In this document: positions 54,805 through 63,646 of the stretch, piece after piece | Layout: every line of letters begins with the position of its first letter | Position numbering within the stretch: the first letter of the stretch is position 1 | Source: an uncultured Phascolarctobacterium sp. | Lineage (GTDB): Bacteria > Bacillota > Negativicutes > Acidaminococcales > Acidaminococcaceae | Assembly: GCA_958448515.1 (NCBI GenBank) | Contig: CAUDEF010000005.1 | Location: 1-64,000, forward strand | DNA length: 64,000 bases | Direction: 5' to 3' | Position numbers and translations under genes: made by a program | Notes under the pieces: model-generated | Seen by the model: only the letters and a program-made list of their open reading frames with translations | Told to the model about the DNA's origin: nothing | Databases searched by the model: none

Positions 54805-54834
54805 TTGACTGAAAAAATATTTTTATGGTATATT
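54805..54834 (+). promoter_or_regulatory. Promoter of the YbjN-like gene
   Basis: TTGACT, 18 bases, TATATT, about 48 bases before the start codon. Confidence 0.6.
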
Positions 54835-54881
54835 AATACCAGTATGAAAATAAATACAAACATTGAAGGGTGACTTTAAAG

Positions 54882-55313
54882 ATGAACGTAAAAGCACAAA
54901 AATTTAATGAATTTTTAAAAGCAAATAACGTAACCTGCTTTAATGCACAGGTTTTGGAAAATGAGCTGGAGGCAGTTTTATATCGTTCCTTTATGGAAGT
55001 AAGCGGACAAAATCTTCCTACTATGGTTGTTGTTGATAACAGCATTTATGTTATGGTTCAGGTGCGTGTTGCTGCCGGTGTTGTAAAGGAAGCTAACAGA
55101 GCAGCTGTTATGGACCATCTGAACAAAATGAACGAAAAATATAAAGTTTTCAAATACTATGTCAATGAAAACGGCGACATCGTTATTGAAAGCTGCATTC
55201 CGACAACCGATAACGAGTTTGTTCCGGGAATGGTTCATGCTGTAATTGATGTTATTTTGAAACATCTGGTAGAAGAATATCCGCAAATTATGAAAATAGT
55301 GTGGGCTAACTGA
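54882..55313 (+). CDS. YbjN-domain-like protein of unknown function
   Basis: A 143-residue soluble protein. Its pattern of a helix (FNEFLKANNV), a strand-rich middle (NLPTMVVVDNSIYVMVQVRVA), a helix (NRAAVMDHLNKMNEKYKVFKYY), two more strands and a long final helix resembles the YbjN / type III secretion chaperone-like fold. Functions of such proteins are mostly unknown. The start at 54882 has GAAGGG 11 bases upstream; the spacing is long. It is monocistronic, with promoter and terminator. Confidence 0.7.
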   Translation: MNVKAQKFNEFLKANNVTCFNAQVLENELEAVLYRSFMEVSGQNLPTMVVVDNSIYVMVQVRVAAGVVKEANRAAVMDHLNKMNEKYKVFKYYVNENGDIVIESCIPTTDNEFVPGMVHAVIDVILKHLVEEYPQIMKIVWAN

Positions 55314-55324
55314 TAAATTAAATA

Positions 55325-55362
55325 AAAAAAACTGTGCAGCTTATACTGCACAGTTTTTCTTT
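55325..55362 (+). terminator. Intrinsic terminator
   Basis: The perfect stem AAAAACTGTGCAG / CTGCACAGTTTTT with a CTTATA loop. Confidence 0.92.
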
Positions 55363-55421
55363 AGGATAATAAAAAAAGAAATGTAATATTTTTTTAATTA
55401 AAGTAATGGAGGGAATTGGGC

Positions 55422-58052
55422 TTGAAAAAATTTGGTCTTAGCAGTCAGGAGGCAGAAGCATCATTACGTGAACACGGTAATAATGCGTTGTCACAGCCAT
55501 CCCGTGATACTTTTTGGGATAAGCTGTTAGAAAATTTTAAAGATCCCATTATCAAAATTTTGATTTTGGCTTTACTGGTAAATGTTGTTTTTGTATTTAT
55601 GGGTCATGGTGACTGGATTGAAACTGCCGGTATTTTCCTTGCCATCATACTGGCTACCTTTGTTTCTACTTATTCAGAATACAGCAATGAGAATGCCTTT
55701 CAGAAACTGCAGGAAGAGGCCAGCCGTATTCGCTGCAAGGTATGGCGTGATGGTGAACCTGCAGAGCTGCATATTGACGAAATTGTTGTTGGTGACGCAG
55801 TAATTTTAGAGGCCGGTGATAAGGTACCTGTTGATGGTATTTTGCTTGATGGTGATATTAAACTGGATCAGGCTGCCTTGAATGGTGAAAGTGAAGAAGC
55901 ACATAAGAAAATTGCTTCTGCTGATTTTAACTGGGGTGACGGTAATATAGATTTTCTGGATGAAAATAAAATTTTCCGCGGCAGTGTAGTTGTTGAAGGC
56001 ACCGGTATTATGCAGGCCGTAAAAATTGGTGATGCGTCTGTATATGGGCAGCTGACACAGGAACTCAAAGATGACGATCGAGACAGCCCGTTAAAACTCA
56101 AACTGAAAGGACTTGCTGATAATATCAGTAAATTTGGCTATGCCGGCGGTATTTTGATTGCTGTGGCGGTAATGCTGCATAAAATGTTTCTGGCAGGCGG
56201 ATTTAGTGCTTATATGGCAAATATGACCACCGTTTTAAGCGACCTTGTGCAGGCTGTTATTTTAGCGATTATTATTATAGTTATGGCAGTTCCGGAAGGC
56301 TTGCCGCTGATGATTGCTATTGTATCTTCTCTGAACATGCGTAAAATGCTTAATGACCATGTTTTGGTACGTAAACTGGCAGGTATCGAAACTGCAGGCA
56401 GCTTAAATATGCTGTTTACAGATAAAACAGGTACTATTACCAAAGGTAAACTGGAAGTTGTAAGATTTATTACCGGTGATAAAAAAGAAATGACTGAATT
56501 TATGCAGTTGCCGGATAAGATTAAAGAATTTACCTATCAGAATGTAGTTTTAAATACCTCTGCCACTGTTACCGACGGTAAAATTGTTGGCGGCAATATG
56601 ACAGAAACCGCTTTGAGCAAATATATAGGCGATTACAGAGTTAAGGAAGATGTAAAAAGACTGCATTTTGTACCGTTTAACAGTGCCAATAAGTATTCCT
56701 GGGCCATGGTGCAAAATGATAAAGAATGCTACTGCCTTGTAAAAGGTGCTCCTGAAAAGCTTATTTTGCAGACAGATTATTATTGGGATGAAAATGGTGA
56801 ACGCTGCCAGCTTACCGAAGCTATGAAAGATGTTCTTGATAAGAGAATGATTGAGCTGGCAGGAAGTGCTATTCGTATGCTGGCTTTGTGCACTTATGAA
56901 GAGGCTATCGATGGAGACGAACTTCCTGAGCACGGACTGACACTTGTCGGAATTTTAGGTATTCGTGATGAAGTACGTCCTGAAGCTGTAGAAGCAATTG
57001 CTGCTGTGCAGGGAGCAGGTGTACAGGTTGTTATGATAACTGGTGACCGTAAGGAAACTGCAGTTGCTATTGCTAAAGATGCAGGACTTTTGAGAAATGA
57101 TGATGAGCTGGTATGGACATCTGCTGAGCTGGCAGCTTTGAGTGATGATGAAGTAAAGAAACTGCTGCCCAAACTTCGTGTTGTAGCAAGAGCTTTGCCC
57201 ATGGATAAATCTCGTCTTGTAAGATTATCCCAGGAGCTTAATCTGGTTGTTGGTATGACCGGTGACGGCGTAAATGACTCTCCGGCTCTGAAAAAAGCTG
57301 ATGTTGGCTTTGCAATGGGAAGCGGTACGGAAGTTGCCAAAGAAGCCGGCGATATTGTTATTTTGGACGATAATTTCCTGAGTATTAAGCAGGCTATTTT
57401 GTACGGCCGTACAATTTATAATTCTATTTGTAAATTTATAGTTTTTCAGCTGACAATTAATTTCTCTGCTGTTGCAATTAACTTTATTGCTCCCTTTATT
57501 GGGATTGAAAAGCCTTTAACTATTACACAGATTCTCTGGATTAACTTGGTAATGGATACACTGGCTGCTTTGGCTTTTGGCGGAGAACCTGCTTTAAATA
57601 AATACCTTGCAGAAAAACCAAAAGACAGAAGTGCACCGATTGTCAGCAAAAAAATGCTCAGCACAATTTGTATGGGTGGCTTGTATATGACTATAGTAGC
57701 TGTTGCTTTTTATAAGAGCAGCTATGTAGATCATTTCTTCCGCAATGCACCGGACCATATTTATACTTATACAGGATTTTTCTGTGCGTATATTATGATG
57801 GCTGTTGTCAATGGCTTTAATGTTCGTGTAAGCGGATTGAATCTGCTGGAAAATATCAGCTTAAATAAGGGATTTTTAAATGTAATGGCATTAATTATAG
57901 TAATTCAGGTTCTTCTGACCTATGTTGGCGGACGTGTACTGCGTACTGCTCCGCTGACCATGGATGAATGGCTGGTTGTTGCTGTATTTGCTGTTTCCAT
58001 AATTGTTGTTGATTTGTTGCGCAAAGCTGTTTGCAAAATATTTGATAATTAA
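55422..58052 (+). CDS. Calcium-translocating P-type ATPase
   Basis: An 876-residue P2-type ATPase that exports Ca2+. The phosphorylation site is Asp334 in FTDKTGTITKG. The TM4 ion-site motif VMAVPEGLPL, the actuator LNGES, the nucleotide-domain KGAPEKL and the hinge TGDGVNDSPALKKADVG are present. The organisation is that of the PMCA/SERCA-like bacterial pumps. I prefer the TTG at 55422, with GGAGGG 8 bases upstream, over the TTG at 55416. It is followed 25 bases later by a CNNM-type gene. Confidence 0.93.
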   Translation: MKKFGLSSQEAEASLREHGNNALSQPSRDTFWDKLLENFKDPIIKILILALLVNVVFVFMGHGDWIETAGIFLAIILATFVSTYSEYSNENAFQKLQEEASRIRCKVWRDGEPAELHIDEIVVGDAVILEAGDKVPVDGILLDGDIKLDQAALNGESEEAHKKIASADFNWGDGNIDFLDENKIFRGSVVVEGTGIMQAVKIGDASVYGQLTQELKDDDRDSPLKLKLKGLADNISKFGYAGGILIAVAVMLHKMFLAGGFSAYMANMTTVLSDLVQAVILAIIIIVMAVPEGLPLMIAIVSSLNMRKMLNDHVLVRKLAGIETAGSLNMLFTDKTGTITKGKLEVVRFITGDKKEMTEFMQLPDKIKEFTYQNVVLNTSATVTDGKIVGGNMTETALSKYIGDYRVKEDVKRLHFVPFNSANKYSWAMVQNDKECYCLVKGAPEKLILQTDYYWDENGERCQLTEAMKDVLDKRMIELAGSAIRMLALCTYEEAIDGDELPEHGLTLVGILGIRDEVRPEAVEAIAAVQGAGVQVVMITGDRKETAVAIAKDAGLLRNDDELVWTSAELAALSDDEVKKLLPKLRVVARALPMDKSRLVRLSQELNLVVGMTGDGVNDSPALKKADVGFAMGSGTEVAKEAGDIVILDDNFLSIKQAILYGRTIYNSICKFIVFQLTINFSAVAINFIAPFIGIEKPLTITQILWINLVMDTLAALAFGGEPALNKYLAEKPKDRSAPIVSKKMLSTICMGGLYMTIVAVAFYKSSYVDHFFRNAPDHIYTYTGFFCAYIMMAVVNGFNVRVSGLNLLENISLNKGFLNVMALIIVIQVLLTYVGGRVLRTAPLTMDEWLVVAVFAVSIIVVDLLRKAVCKIFDN

Positions 58053-58077
58053 TTATTAAGAAATGAGAGTGTGAGTT

Positions 58078-59418
58078 ATGGATCCTTTCGGGTATGTTGA
58101 AGAATTGTTTGTAGTATTCCTTTTAATTGGTGCCAACGGTATTTTAGCAATGCTGGAAATGGCTTTGGTTTCTTCCCGTCAGACACGTCTGGAGCAGATG
58201 GTTGCAGGCGGCAACAAAAAGGCTGCCTATATTCTGAAGCTGAGTGAAGAACCTACAGATTTTCTTTCCACGGTACAGATTGGTATTACACTGGTTGGCA
58301 TCGGAACAGGTGTATACAGTGGTGCTGCACTGGCTGCGCCGCTTACTGCAGTTTTTCAGCATATTCCCTTTATTGACAGGTATGCAGGACCTGTTGCTTA
58401 TGGTCTTGTAGTTGCCGTAGTAACTTACCTGAGCATAATTTTGGGAGAACTTATACCCAAGCGTATTGCAATTAATGAACCGGAAAAAATCATTATCAGG
58501 TTTGCTTCACTGATCAAGATTTTAATTACAGCATTTAAGCCCATGACGGCGCTGCTCAGCTTTTCTACAAAATTTTTACTGCAGTTTATGGGTAATAATA
58601 AAGCAGAGCAGGAGCCGCCTGTTACTGAGGATGAAATAAAGCTTTTAATTAAAAGAGGTACAGCAAGCGGAGTATTTAATGCTGATGAACAGAAAATCAT
58701 CGAAAATGCTTTTGAACTTGATGAATTAAAAGTCAGTGAAATTATGACTCCTCGCACAAAAATCAGCTGGCTTGATATTAAAGATGATGAAAAAGTACAT
58801 CTGGCGCAGATTGCGGAAAAAAGATATTCCTGCTTTGTTGTTGCTGATGATGATCTTGACCACGTATTAGGTGTTATTTACACTAAAAGATTTTTACTGT
58901 ATGGCCTGGAAAATAAGGATTATAATTTAAGAGACGCAGTAAAGCAGCCCCTTTATGTTCCTGAGAGCATGAAGGTACAGAATTTGCTCAACATGTTTAA
59001 AACAGAGCGAATAAAAGTTGCTTTGATTGTTGATGAATTTGGTTCTTTATCCGGTATGGTAACCCTGAGAGATGTAGTTGAGCATCTTGTAGGCGATGTA
59101 CCTTCTTTTGATGAAGAATATACTCCGGAAATTATTCAGAGAGAAGATAATTCCTGGCTGGTTGACGGACTGTTATCTATCAGCGAGTTTATTGATTATT
59201 TTGATCTTGATGAAGACCTTGTGGAAGGTACAAAGGATACCTACAATACAGTAGGCGGACTTGTAATTGCTATTTTAGGTTATATTCCCAAAGCCGGTGA
59301 ACAAGTATCCTGCTCAGGCTTAAAACTGGAAGTAATGGATATGGATGGAAACAGAGTGGATAAAATTCTGGTAATAAAAGATAATACTGAGGATGAAAAG
59401 AATGAAAAAGAAGCTTAA
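58078..59418 (+). CDS. CNNM/HlyC-CorC family transporter-like protein
   Basis: A 446-residue protein of the hemolysin C/CorC/CNNM family. The DUF21 membrane domain (about 1-195, with GANGILAMLEMALVSSRQTRLE and GELIPKRIAINEPEKI) is followed by a CBS pair (about 205-330: MTPRTKISWLD ... VDEFGSLSGMVTLRDVVEHLVGD) and a CorC/HlyC domain (about 345-435). Family members act in Mg2+ or other divalent-ion transport. It lies 25 bases after the Ca2+ ATPase with no terminator, so the two may be an ion-homeostasis unit. Its 3' end overlaps the next gene. Confidence 0.92.
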   Translation: MDPFGYVEELFVVFLLIGANGILAMLEMALVSSRQTRLEQMVAGGNKKAAYILKLSEEPTDFLSTVQIGITLVGIGTGVYSGAALAAPLTAVFQHIPFIDRYAGPVAYGLVVAVVTYLSIILGELIPKRIAINEPEKIIIRFASLIKILITAFKPMTALLSFSTKFLLQFMGNNKAEQEPPVTEDEIKLLIKRGTASGVFNADEQKIIENAFELDELKVSEIMTPRTKISWLDIKDDEKVHLAQIAEKRYSCFVVADDDLDHVLGVIYTKRFLLYGLENKDYNLRDAVKQPLYVPESMKVQNLLNMFKTERIKVALIVDEFGSLSGMVTLRDVVEHLVGDVPSFDEEYTPEIIQREDNSWLVDGLLSISEFIDYFDLDEDLVEGTKDTYNTVGGLVIAILGYIPKAGEQVSCSGLKLEVMDMDGNRVDKILVIKDNTEDEKNEKEA

Positions 59419-60160
59419 TCTTGTATATTTCAGTCCTACCGGAGGAACAAAAAAGGCTGTCTGTGATTTTGCAGAAAATTTTACTGAATTTGACAGCGTA
59501 CATTTTGATAATACTCTGCCGGAGAAACGCAGAAATGAATTGAACTTTACCGCAGAAGATCTTGTAGTAGTTGCTAATCCTGTTTATGCGGGACAGATGC
59601 CGCAGGTGAAAAATTTATGGAGTAATTTAAAAGGCGCTAACACTCCCTGTGTTTTGCTGGCATGTTACGGCAACAGAGATTATGAAGATACACTGGCTCA
59701 GATGCAGGAAATTTTGCAAAAACAGGGATTTGTTGTCATTGCGGCAGCAGCTGTAATCATACCGCATATTTTTTCCGAAAAGCTTGGTGCTGCAAGACCG
59801 GATGAAGAAGATAAAAAAGTTCTGGCAGAGCTTGCTGTGCTTGTGCAGGAAAAATTACAAAATGGCAATATTCAGGCGATTAAACTGCCGGGAAATCCTG
59901 TTCCGGAGATAAAAGATCCAATTCCTGTGCCGAAAACTTATGCGGCAAGTCAGTGCACCATGTGCGGTGCATGTATCGCTCTGTGCCCTGCAGAAGCTTT
60001 AAGTGCTGAGAATATGGAGGGCGACAGCAGTCTTTGCATAAGCTGCATGCGCTGCGTAAAATATTGCCGTGCCAATGCCAGGGCCTTTGCCGGAGTGCAG
60101 GTTACCCAATGGCTGGAAAGTAATTTTCTCAGTCCAAGAAAAGTGGAGATTTTTAGCTGA
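59402..60160 (+). CDS. EFR1-type flavodoxin-ferredoxin fusion protein
   Basis: A 252-residue electron-transfer protein. The N-terminal flavodoxin-like domain has the FMN loop FSPTGGTKKAV at about 9-19. The C-terminal ferredoxin has two 4Fe-4S motifs, CTMCGACIALCP and CISCMRCVKYC, starting at about residue 183. This matches the EFR1 family described in Firmicutes. I choose the ATG at 59402, with GAGG 9 bases upstream; it starts 17 bases inside the CNNM gene. The redox partner is unknown. No terminator is visible after it. Confidence 0.9.
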   Translation: MKKKLNLVYFSPTGGTKKAVCDFAENFTEFDSVHFDNTLPEKRRNELNFTAEDLVVVANPVYAGQMPQVKNLWSNLKGANTPCVLLACYGNRDYEDTLAQMQEILQKQGFVVIAAAAVIIPHIFSEKLGAARPDEEDKKVLAELAVLVQEKLQNGNIQAIKLPGNPVPEIKDPIPVPKTYAASQCTMCGACIALCPAEALSAENMEGDSSLCISCMRCVKYCRANARAFAGVQVTQWLESNFLSPRKVEIFS

Positions 60161-60224
60161 AGTTTGAAAAAATGTTACAGTTTTTACAGATAAATAATTT
60201 GTAAAGTGCATAAAAAATAATAGT

Positions 60225-60254
60225 TTGACAAAGTTTTTAGATAATATGTATAAT
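60225..60254 (+). promoter_or_regulatory. leuA: leuA promoter
   Basis: A perfect TTGACA, an 18-base spacer and a perfect TATAAT, followed by a leader of about 310 bases. Confidence 0.85.
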
Positions 60255-60261
60255 TAGACGC

Positions 60262-60545
60262 ATATAAACTACATACATACACCTGAAAGACAGTGAAGGA
60301 AAGAAGATATAAAGGTCTGGCTAAAGAGAGTTGCTGGCTGGTGGAAAGCAATGCCTAAATTTATATGTATACTCATTCCGGAGTTGCCTGCCTGACAAGT
60401 AGGGCAGGACGCAAAGCAGCGTTAACGGCTAAAGCCTTGTTGGAGGTTGAGAGGGTTATTCTTTGTAATAACTGAAATAGGGTGGTACAGCGTGGATTTT
60501 TCTTCGCCCCTAATATTTAAAAATATTTGGGGCGTTTTTTTATTG
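60262..60545 (+). promoter_or_regulatory. T-box leader (leucine specifier CTC) upstream of leuA
   Basis: A T-box element senses uncharged tRNA and controls read-through. Stem I is recognised by AAAGAGAGTTGCTGGCTGG near 60325 and by CTCATTCCGGAG at 60373-60384, which places a CTC (Leu) specifier at 60373-60375. The T-box core AGGGTGGTACAGCG (60480-60493) contains TGGT, which pairs with the ACCA end of a tRNA whose discriminator is A, as in tRNA-Leu(GAG) of this window. The competing terminator is GCCCC...GGGGC at 60507-60534 with TTTTTTTT. The leader fills most of the 409-bp gap 60161-60569. Confidence 0.93.
60507..60542 (+). terminator. T-box-controlled terminator before leuA
   Basis: The arms GCCCCTAATATTT and AAATATTTGGGGC (one T-T mismatch) are followed by eight T. 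The 5' arm is shared with the antiterminator. Confidence 0.9.
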
Positions 60546-60569
60546 CCCCGTAAAGATGGAGGAACGTAA

Positions 60570-62249
60570 ATGAAACAGGCAAAACAATATATTCCCTTTA
60601 ATCCGGTAAAATTAACAGATCGCAAATGGCCCGACCAGGTTATTACTAAAGCTCCCATATGGTGCAGTGTGGATTTGCGCGATGGTAATCAGGCTTTGGT
60701 AACTCCTATGGGTATTGATGAAAAACTGAAATTTTTCCATACTTTGGTAAGCTGTGGCTTTAAAGAAATTGAAGTTGGCTTTCCGTCTGCTTCTGAAACT
60801 GAATATGAAATTTTAAGAACTCTTATTGAAGGTCATCATATTCCTGATGATGTTACTATTCAGGTTTTAGTGCAGGCAAGAGAAGAACTCATCCGTAAAA
60901 CTTTTGAGGCTGTAAGAGGAGCTAAAAATGTAATTATTCATTTTTATAACTCTACTTCAACCTTACAGAGAAAAGTTGTTTTCAATAAAGATATGCAGGG
61001 CATTATTGACATTGCCGTGCAGGGTGCAAAGCTTATTCGCCAGCTGACTGAAGAAGAAGTTGCCAGAAGCGGCATGAATATCAGATATGAATATTCACCG
61101 GAAAGCTTTACCGGTACGGAGATTGATTTTGCTATTGAAATCTGCGAAGCAGTAATGGAAGAAATGCAGGCTACTAAAGAAAATCCTATTATTTTAAATC
61201 TTCCTTCTACTGTAGAAATGTCTACTGCCAATACCTATGCTGACCAGATAGAGTATTTCTGCCGTAATATGAAAAACAGAGAAGCTGCTATCATCAGTAT
61301 TCATCCTCATAATGACAGGGGTACAGGTGTAGCATCCGCAGAGCTGGCTTTGATGGCAGGTGCAGACAGAATTGAAGGTACGCTTTTTGGCAATGGTGAA
61401 CGTACAGGTAATCTTGATATTGTTACCGTAGCTTTAAATATGTTTACTCAGGGAGTTGATCCGGAACTTGATTTCTCCAATATTCTGGAAATCAGAAAAA
61501 TTTATGAGGAATGCACAAAAATGAGAGTGCCGGAACGTCAGCCATATGCCGGTGAACTGGCATTTACAGCTTTTTCCGGATCTCATCAGGATGCTATCAG
61601 AAAAGGTTACGAATACATGGAAAAATCTGCTACTGAATATTGGGAAGTTCCGTATTTGCCCATTAATCCGGCAGACCTGCACAGAGAATATGAACCGGTT
61701 ATCCGTATAAACAGCCAGTCCGGTAAGGGCGGAGCTGCTTTTGTACTGCAGCACGCTGTGGGCTACAACCTGCCTAAGGAAATGCATCCTGAGTTTGGCG
61801 GTATTGTGAAAGCTGCAGCAGATAACTATGGTGATGAGCTCAGCAGTGAACAGATTGTGGCTTTATTCCATAAAGAATATACTGATTTGAAGGGCAAGTA
61901 CAGTTTGATTCGTCATCGCTTTACTGAACTGAATGATATTGACGGAACAGTACACAGCAGATTTGAAGGTGCTTTGCTTGTAAATGATGAAGAACGTAAT
62001 GTTGTTGGTGTTGGTAACGGTCCTATAGATTCCTTCTTCCAGGCTCTGGAAGGTGTGGGTATTGTAGGCTATGAATTTGTAAACTATCATGAACATGCAA
62101 TATCCAGAGGCAGTGATGCGCTTGGTATTTGTTACATAGAGCTGAAAAAACCAAGCGGAGAGCATATTTTTGGTGCCGGTATTCATGCCAATGTTAATAT
62201 TGCTGCTTTATTGGGTATTATTTGCGCTATTAACAGATCAGAAAAATAG
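60570..62249 (+). CDS. leuA: 2-isopropylmalate synthase
   Basis: LeuA condenses acetyl-CoA and 2-oxoisovalerate, the first committed step to leucine. The 559-residue protein is of the LeuA type 2 group: it opens KQYIPFNPVKLTDRKWPDQ, with the metal/active-site SVDLRDGNQALVTPM, IHFYNSTSTLQRKVVF, SIHPHNDRGTGVA, and the C-terminal regulatory domain (about 430-559) expected to bind leucine for feedback inhibition. GGAGG lies upstream of the ATG. It stands alone behind a T-box; no leuBCD follows in this window. Confidence 0.96.
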   Translation: MKQAKQYIPFNPVKLTDRKWPDQVITKAPIWCSVDLRDGNQALVTPMGIDEKLKFFHTLVSCGFKEIEVGFPSASETEYEILRTLIEGHHIPDDVTIQVLVQAREELIRKTFEAVRGAKNVIIHFYNSTSTLQRKVVFNKDMQGIIDIAVQGAKLIRQLTEEEVARSGMNIRYEYSPESFTGTEIDFAIEICEAVMEEMQATKENPIILNLPSTVEMSTANTYADQIEYFCRNMKNREAAIISIHPHNDRGTGVASAELALMAGADRIEGTLFGNGERTGNLDIVTVALNMFTQGVDPELDFSNILEIRKIYEECTKMRVPERQPYAGELAFTAFSGSHQDAIRKGYEYMEKSATEYWEVPYLPINPADLHREYEPVIRINSQSGKGGAAFVLQHAVGYNLPKEMHPEFGGIVKAAADNYGDELSSEQIVALFHKEYTDLKGKYSLIRHRFTELNDIDGTVHSRFEGALLVNDEERNVVGVGNGPIDSFFQALEGVGIVGYEFVNYHEHAISRGSDALGICYIELKKPSGEHIFGAGIHANVNIAALLGIICAINRSEK

Positions 62250-62344
62250 AATTATAAATACTTACAAAATTATTTCAGGCAGGAAAAACATAATTTTGCA
62301 CAGAAATATATTTAGCATGTATTTTTGTGAAGGTGGTGTATTTT

Positions 62345-63571
62345 GTGAAAGATTTTGTGAAAAAGTATTTAGCTGACCATTATGAGGATTATGTTAAAGA
62401 TCTGGAGATTTTGACAAATATAGATTCCGGCAATGGTGACAGAGAGGGCACGGAAAAAGCCAATCAGTTTGTTGCCGAAAAAATGCAGGCTTTGGGAGCA
62501 GAGACTGAGTTCAGATATAATGACAGAGCATGTCATCTTATTTCACGTTTGAAAGGTAATGGCAAATTAACTGTTTTGCTGGTAGCTCATGTTGATACAG
62601 TATTTAATAGAGGCGAGGCTGCTAAAAGACCTTTCAGAGTAGACGAAAACGGTTTTGCCTGGGGCCCCGGAGTTGGCGATGACAAGGCAACTGTAGTTGA
62701 AGTTATTTACGGCTTGCAGGCTCTTAAAGAAGCCGGATTCGACGATTTTAAAGAAATTATTTATTACACCAATGGTGAAGAAGAAGGCGGTTCCAAAACT
62801 GCTGAGGATATAGTTGCAGAGCTTTCCAAACAATCCGATTTTGCGATTATCATGGATGTTGCGCGTCCTAATTGGGGTATAGTAACTCAGCGTAAAGGTA
62901 ATGCCAAATACCGCATTGAAGTTACAGGAATTGGCGGACATCACGGCAATGCTTCTCAGCACTGTGCCAATGCAATTCATCAGCTGGCATATACCATAAC
63001 TGAACTGCATAAACTGGCAAGTCCCATGCCGGGAAATCCGGAAGATTTTACGGCAGAAGCACTGAAAGCAAGAGGCATTGTTGACGCTGGTCAGTTTATA
63101 CCGCAAAATACAGTTAATGTTGGTGTTATCGGTTCTTCCAATGATAAAATCAGTGTTATTCCCGGAGATGCTTTCTGTGAAGTAAATATTCGCTGTTTCT
63201 CTGTAGCTGAACAGGAACGTATTGATAAGGCTGTTAAGGATTTGGAAAATAAAATCGTTATTGCCGGAACAAAAGTTAAAGTAACAGGCGGAATTGTTAC
63301 AGGACCTATGGAAAAAACTCCTCAGGTACAAAAAATGGTAGACATTTATAAGAGCATTGTTAAGGAAGAATTTGGCGGTGAAGTTTCTGAATGGGTTGCC
63401 GGTGGTCTGACAGATGGCAACAGAACAGCTAAATTTATACCTACTTTAGATGCTTTGGGTGTGGAAAATTACGACGAACATACTGACCATGAATCTGTAG
63501 ACTTAAAAACAGCAGTTCCGAGAACAACTGCATTTGCTTTAACTCTGGCTCAGCTGACAAAAGTATTTTAA
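62345..63571 (+). CDS. M20-family metallopeptidase (glutamate carboxypeptidase-like)
   Basis: A 408-residue di-zinc exo- or dipeptidase of the M20 family, close to carboxypeptidase G2/CPG70 types. Visible are the zinc motif LVAHVDTVF, WGPGVGDDKATV (bridging Asp), the catalytic Glu in NGEEEGG, and a late H in DEHTDHESVD. A dimerisation domain spans about 200-300 with GIGGHHGNASQ. No signal peptide is visible, so it is cytoplasmic. The start is GTG at 62345 with AAGGTGGT 7 bases upstream. It is monocistronic with a clear terminator. Confidence 0.92.
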   Translation: MKDFVKKYLADHYEDYVKDLEILTNIDSGNGDREGTEKANQFVAEKMQALGAETEFRYNDRACHLISRLKGNGKLTVLLVAHVDTVFNRGEAAKRPFRVDENGFAWGPGVGDDKATVVEVIYGLQALKEAGFDDFKEIIYYTNGEEEGGSKTAEDIVAELSKQSDFAIIMDVARPNWGIVTQRKGNAKYRIEVTGIGGHHGNASQHCANAIHQLAYTITELHKLASPMPGNPEDFTAEALKARGIVDAGQFIPQNTVNVGVIGSSNDKISVIPGDAFCEVNIRCFSVAEQERIDKAVKDLENKIVIAGTKVKVTGGIVTGPMEKTPQVQKMVDIYKSIVKEEFGGEVSEWVAGGLTDGNRTAKFIPTLDALGVENYDEHTDHESVDLKTAVPRTTAFALTLAQLTKVF

Positions 63572-63574
63572 GTA

Positions 63575-63605
63575 AAACAGGCGGTTTGTACCGCCTGTTT
63601 TTTGT
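63575..63605 (+). terminator. Intrinsic terminator
   Basis: The perfect stem AAACAGGCGGT / ACCGCCTGTTT with a TTGT loop is followed by TTTTTT. Confidence 0.93.
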
Positions 63606-63646
63606 GGTATAATATACTGGTAAAAATTTGTACAAAGGATGATATT

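Noticed and set aside
62567..63331. 254-codon open frame antisense to the M20 peptidase gene
   Set aside because: It lies fully inside a strong gene on the other strand and has no domain features.
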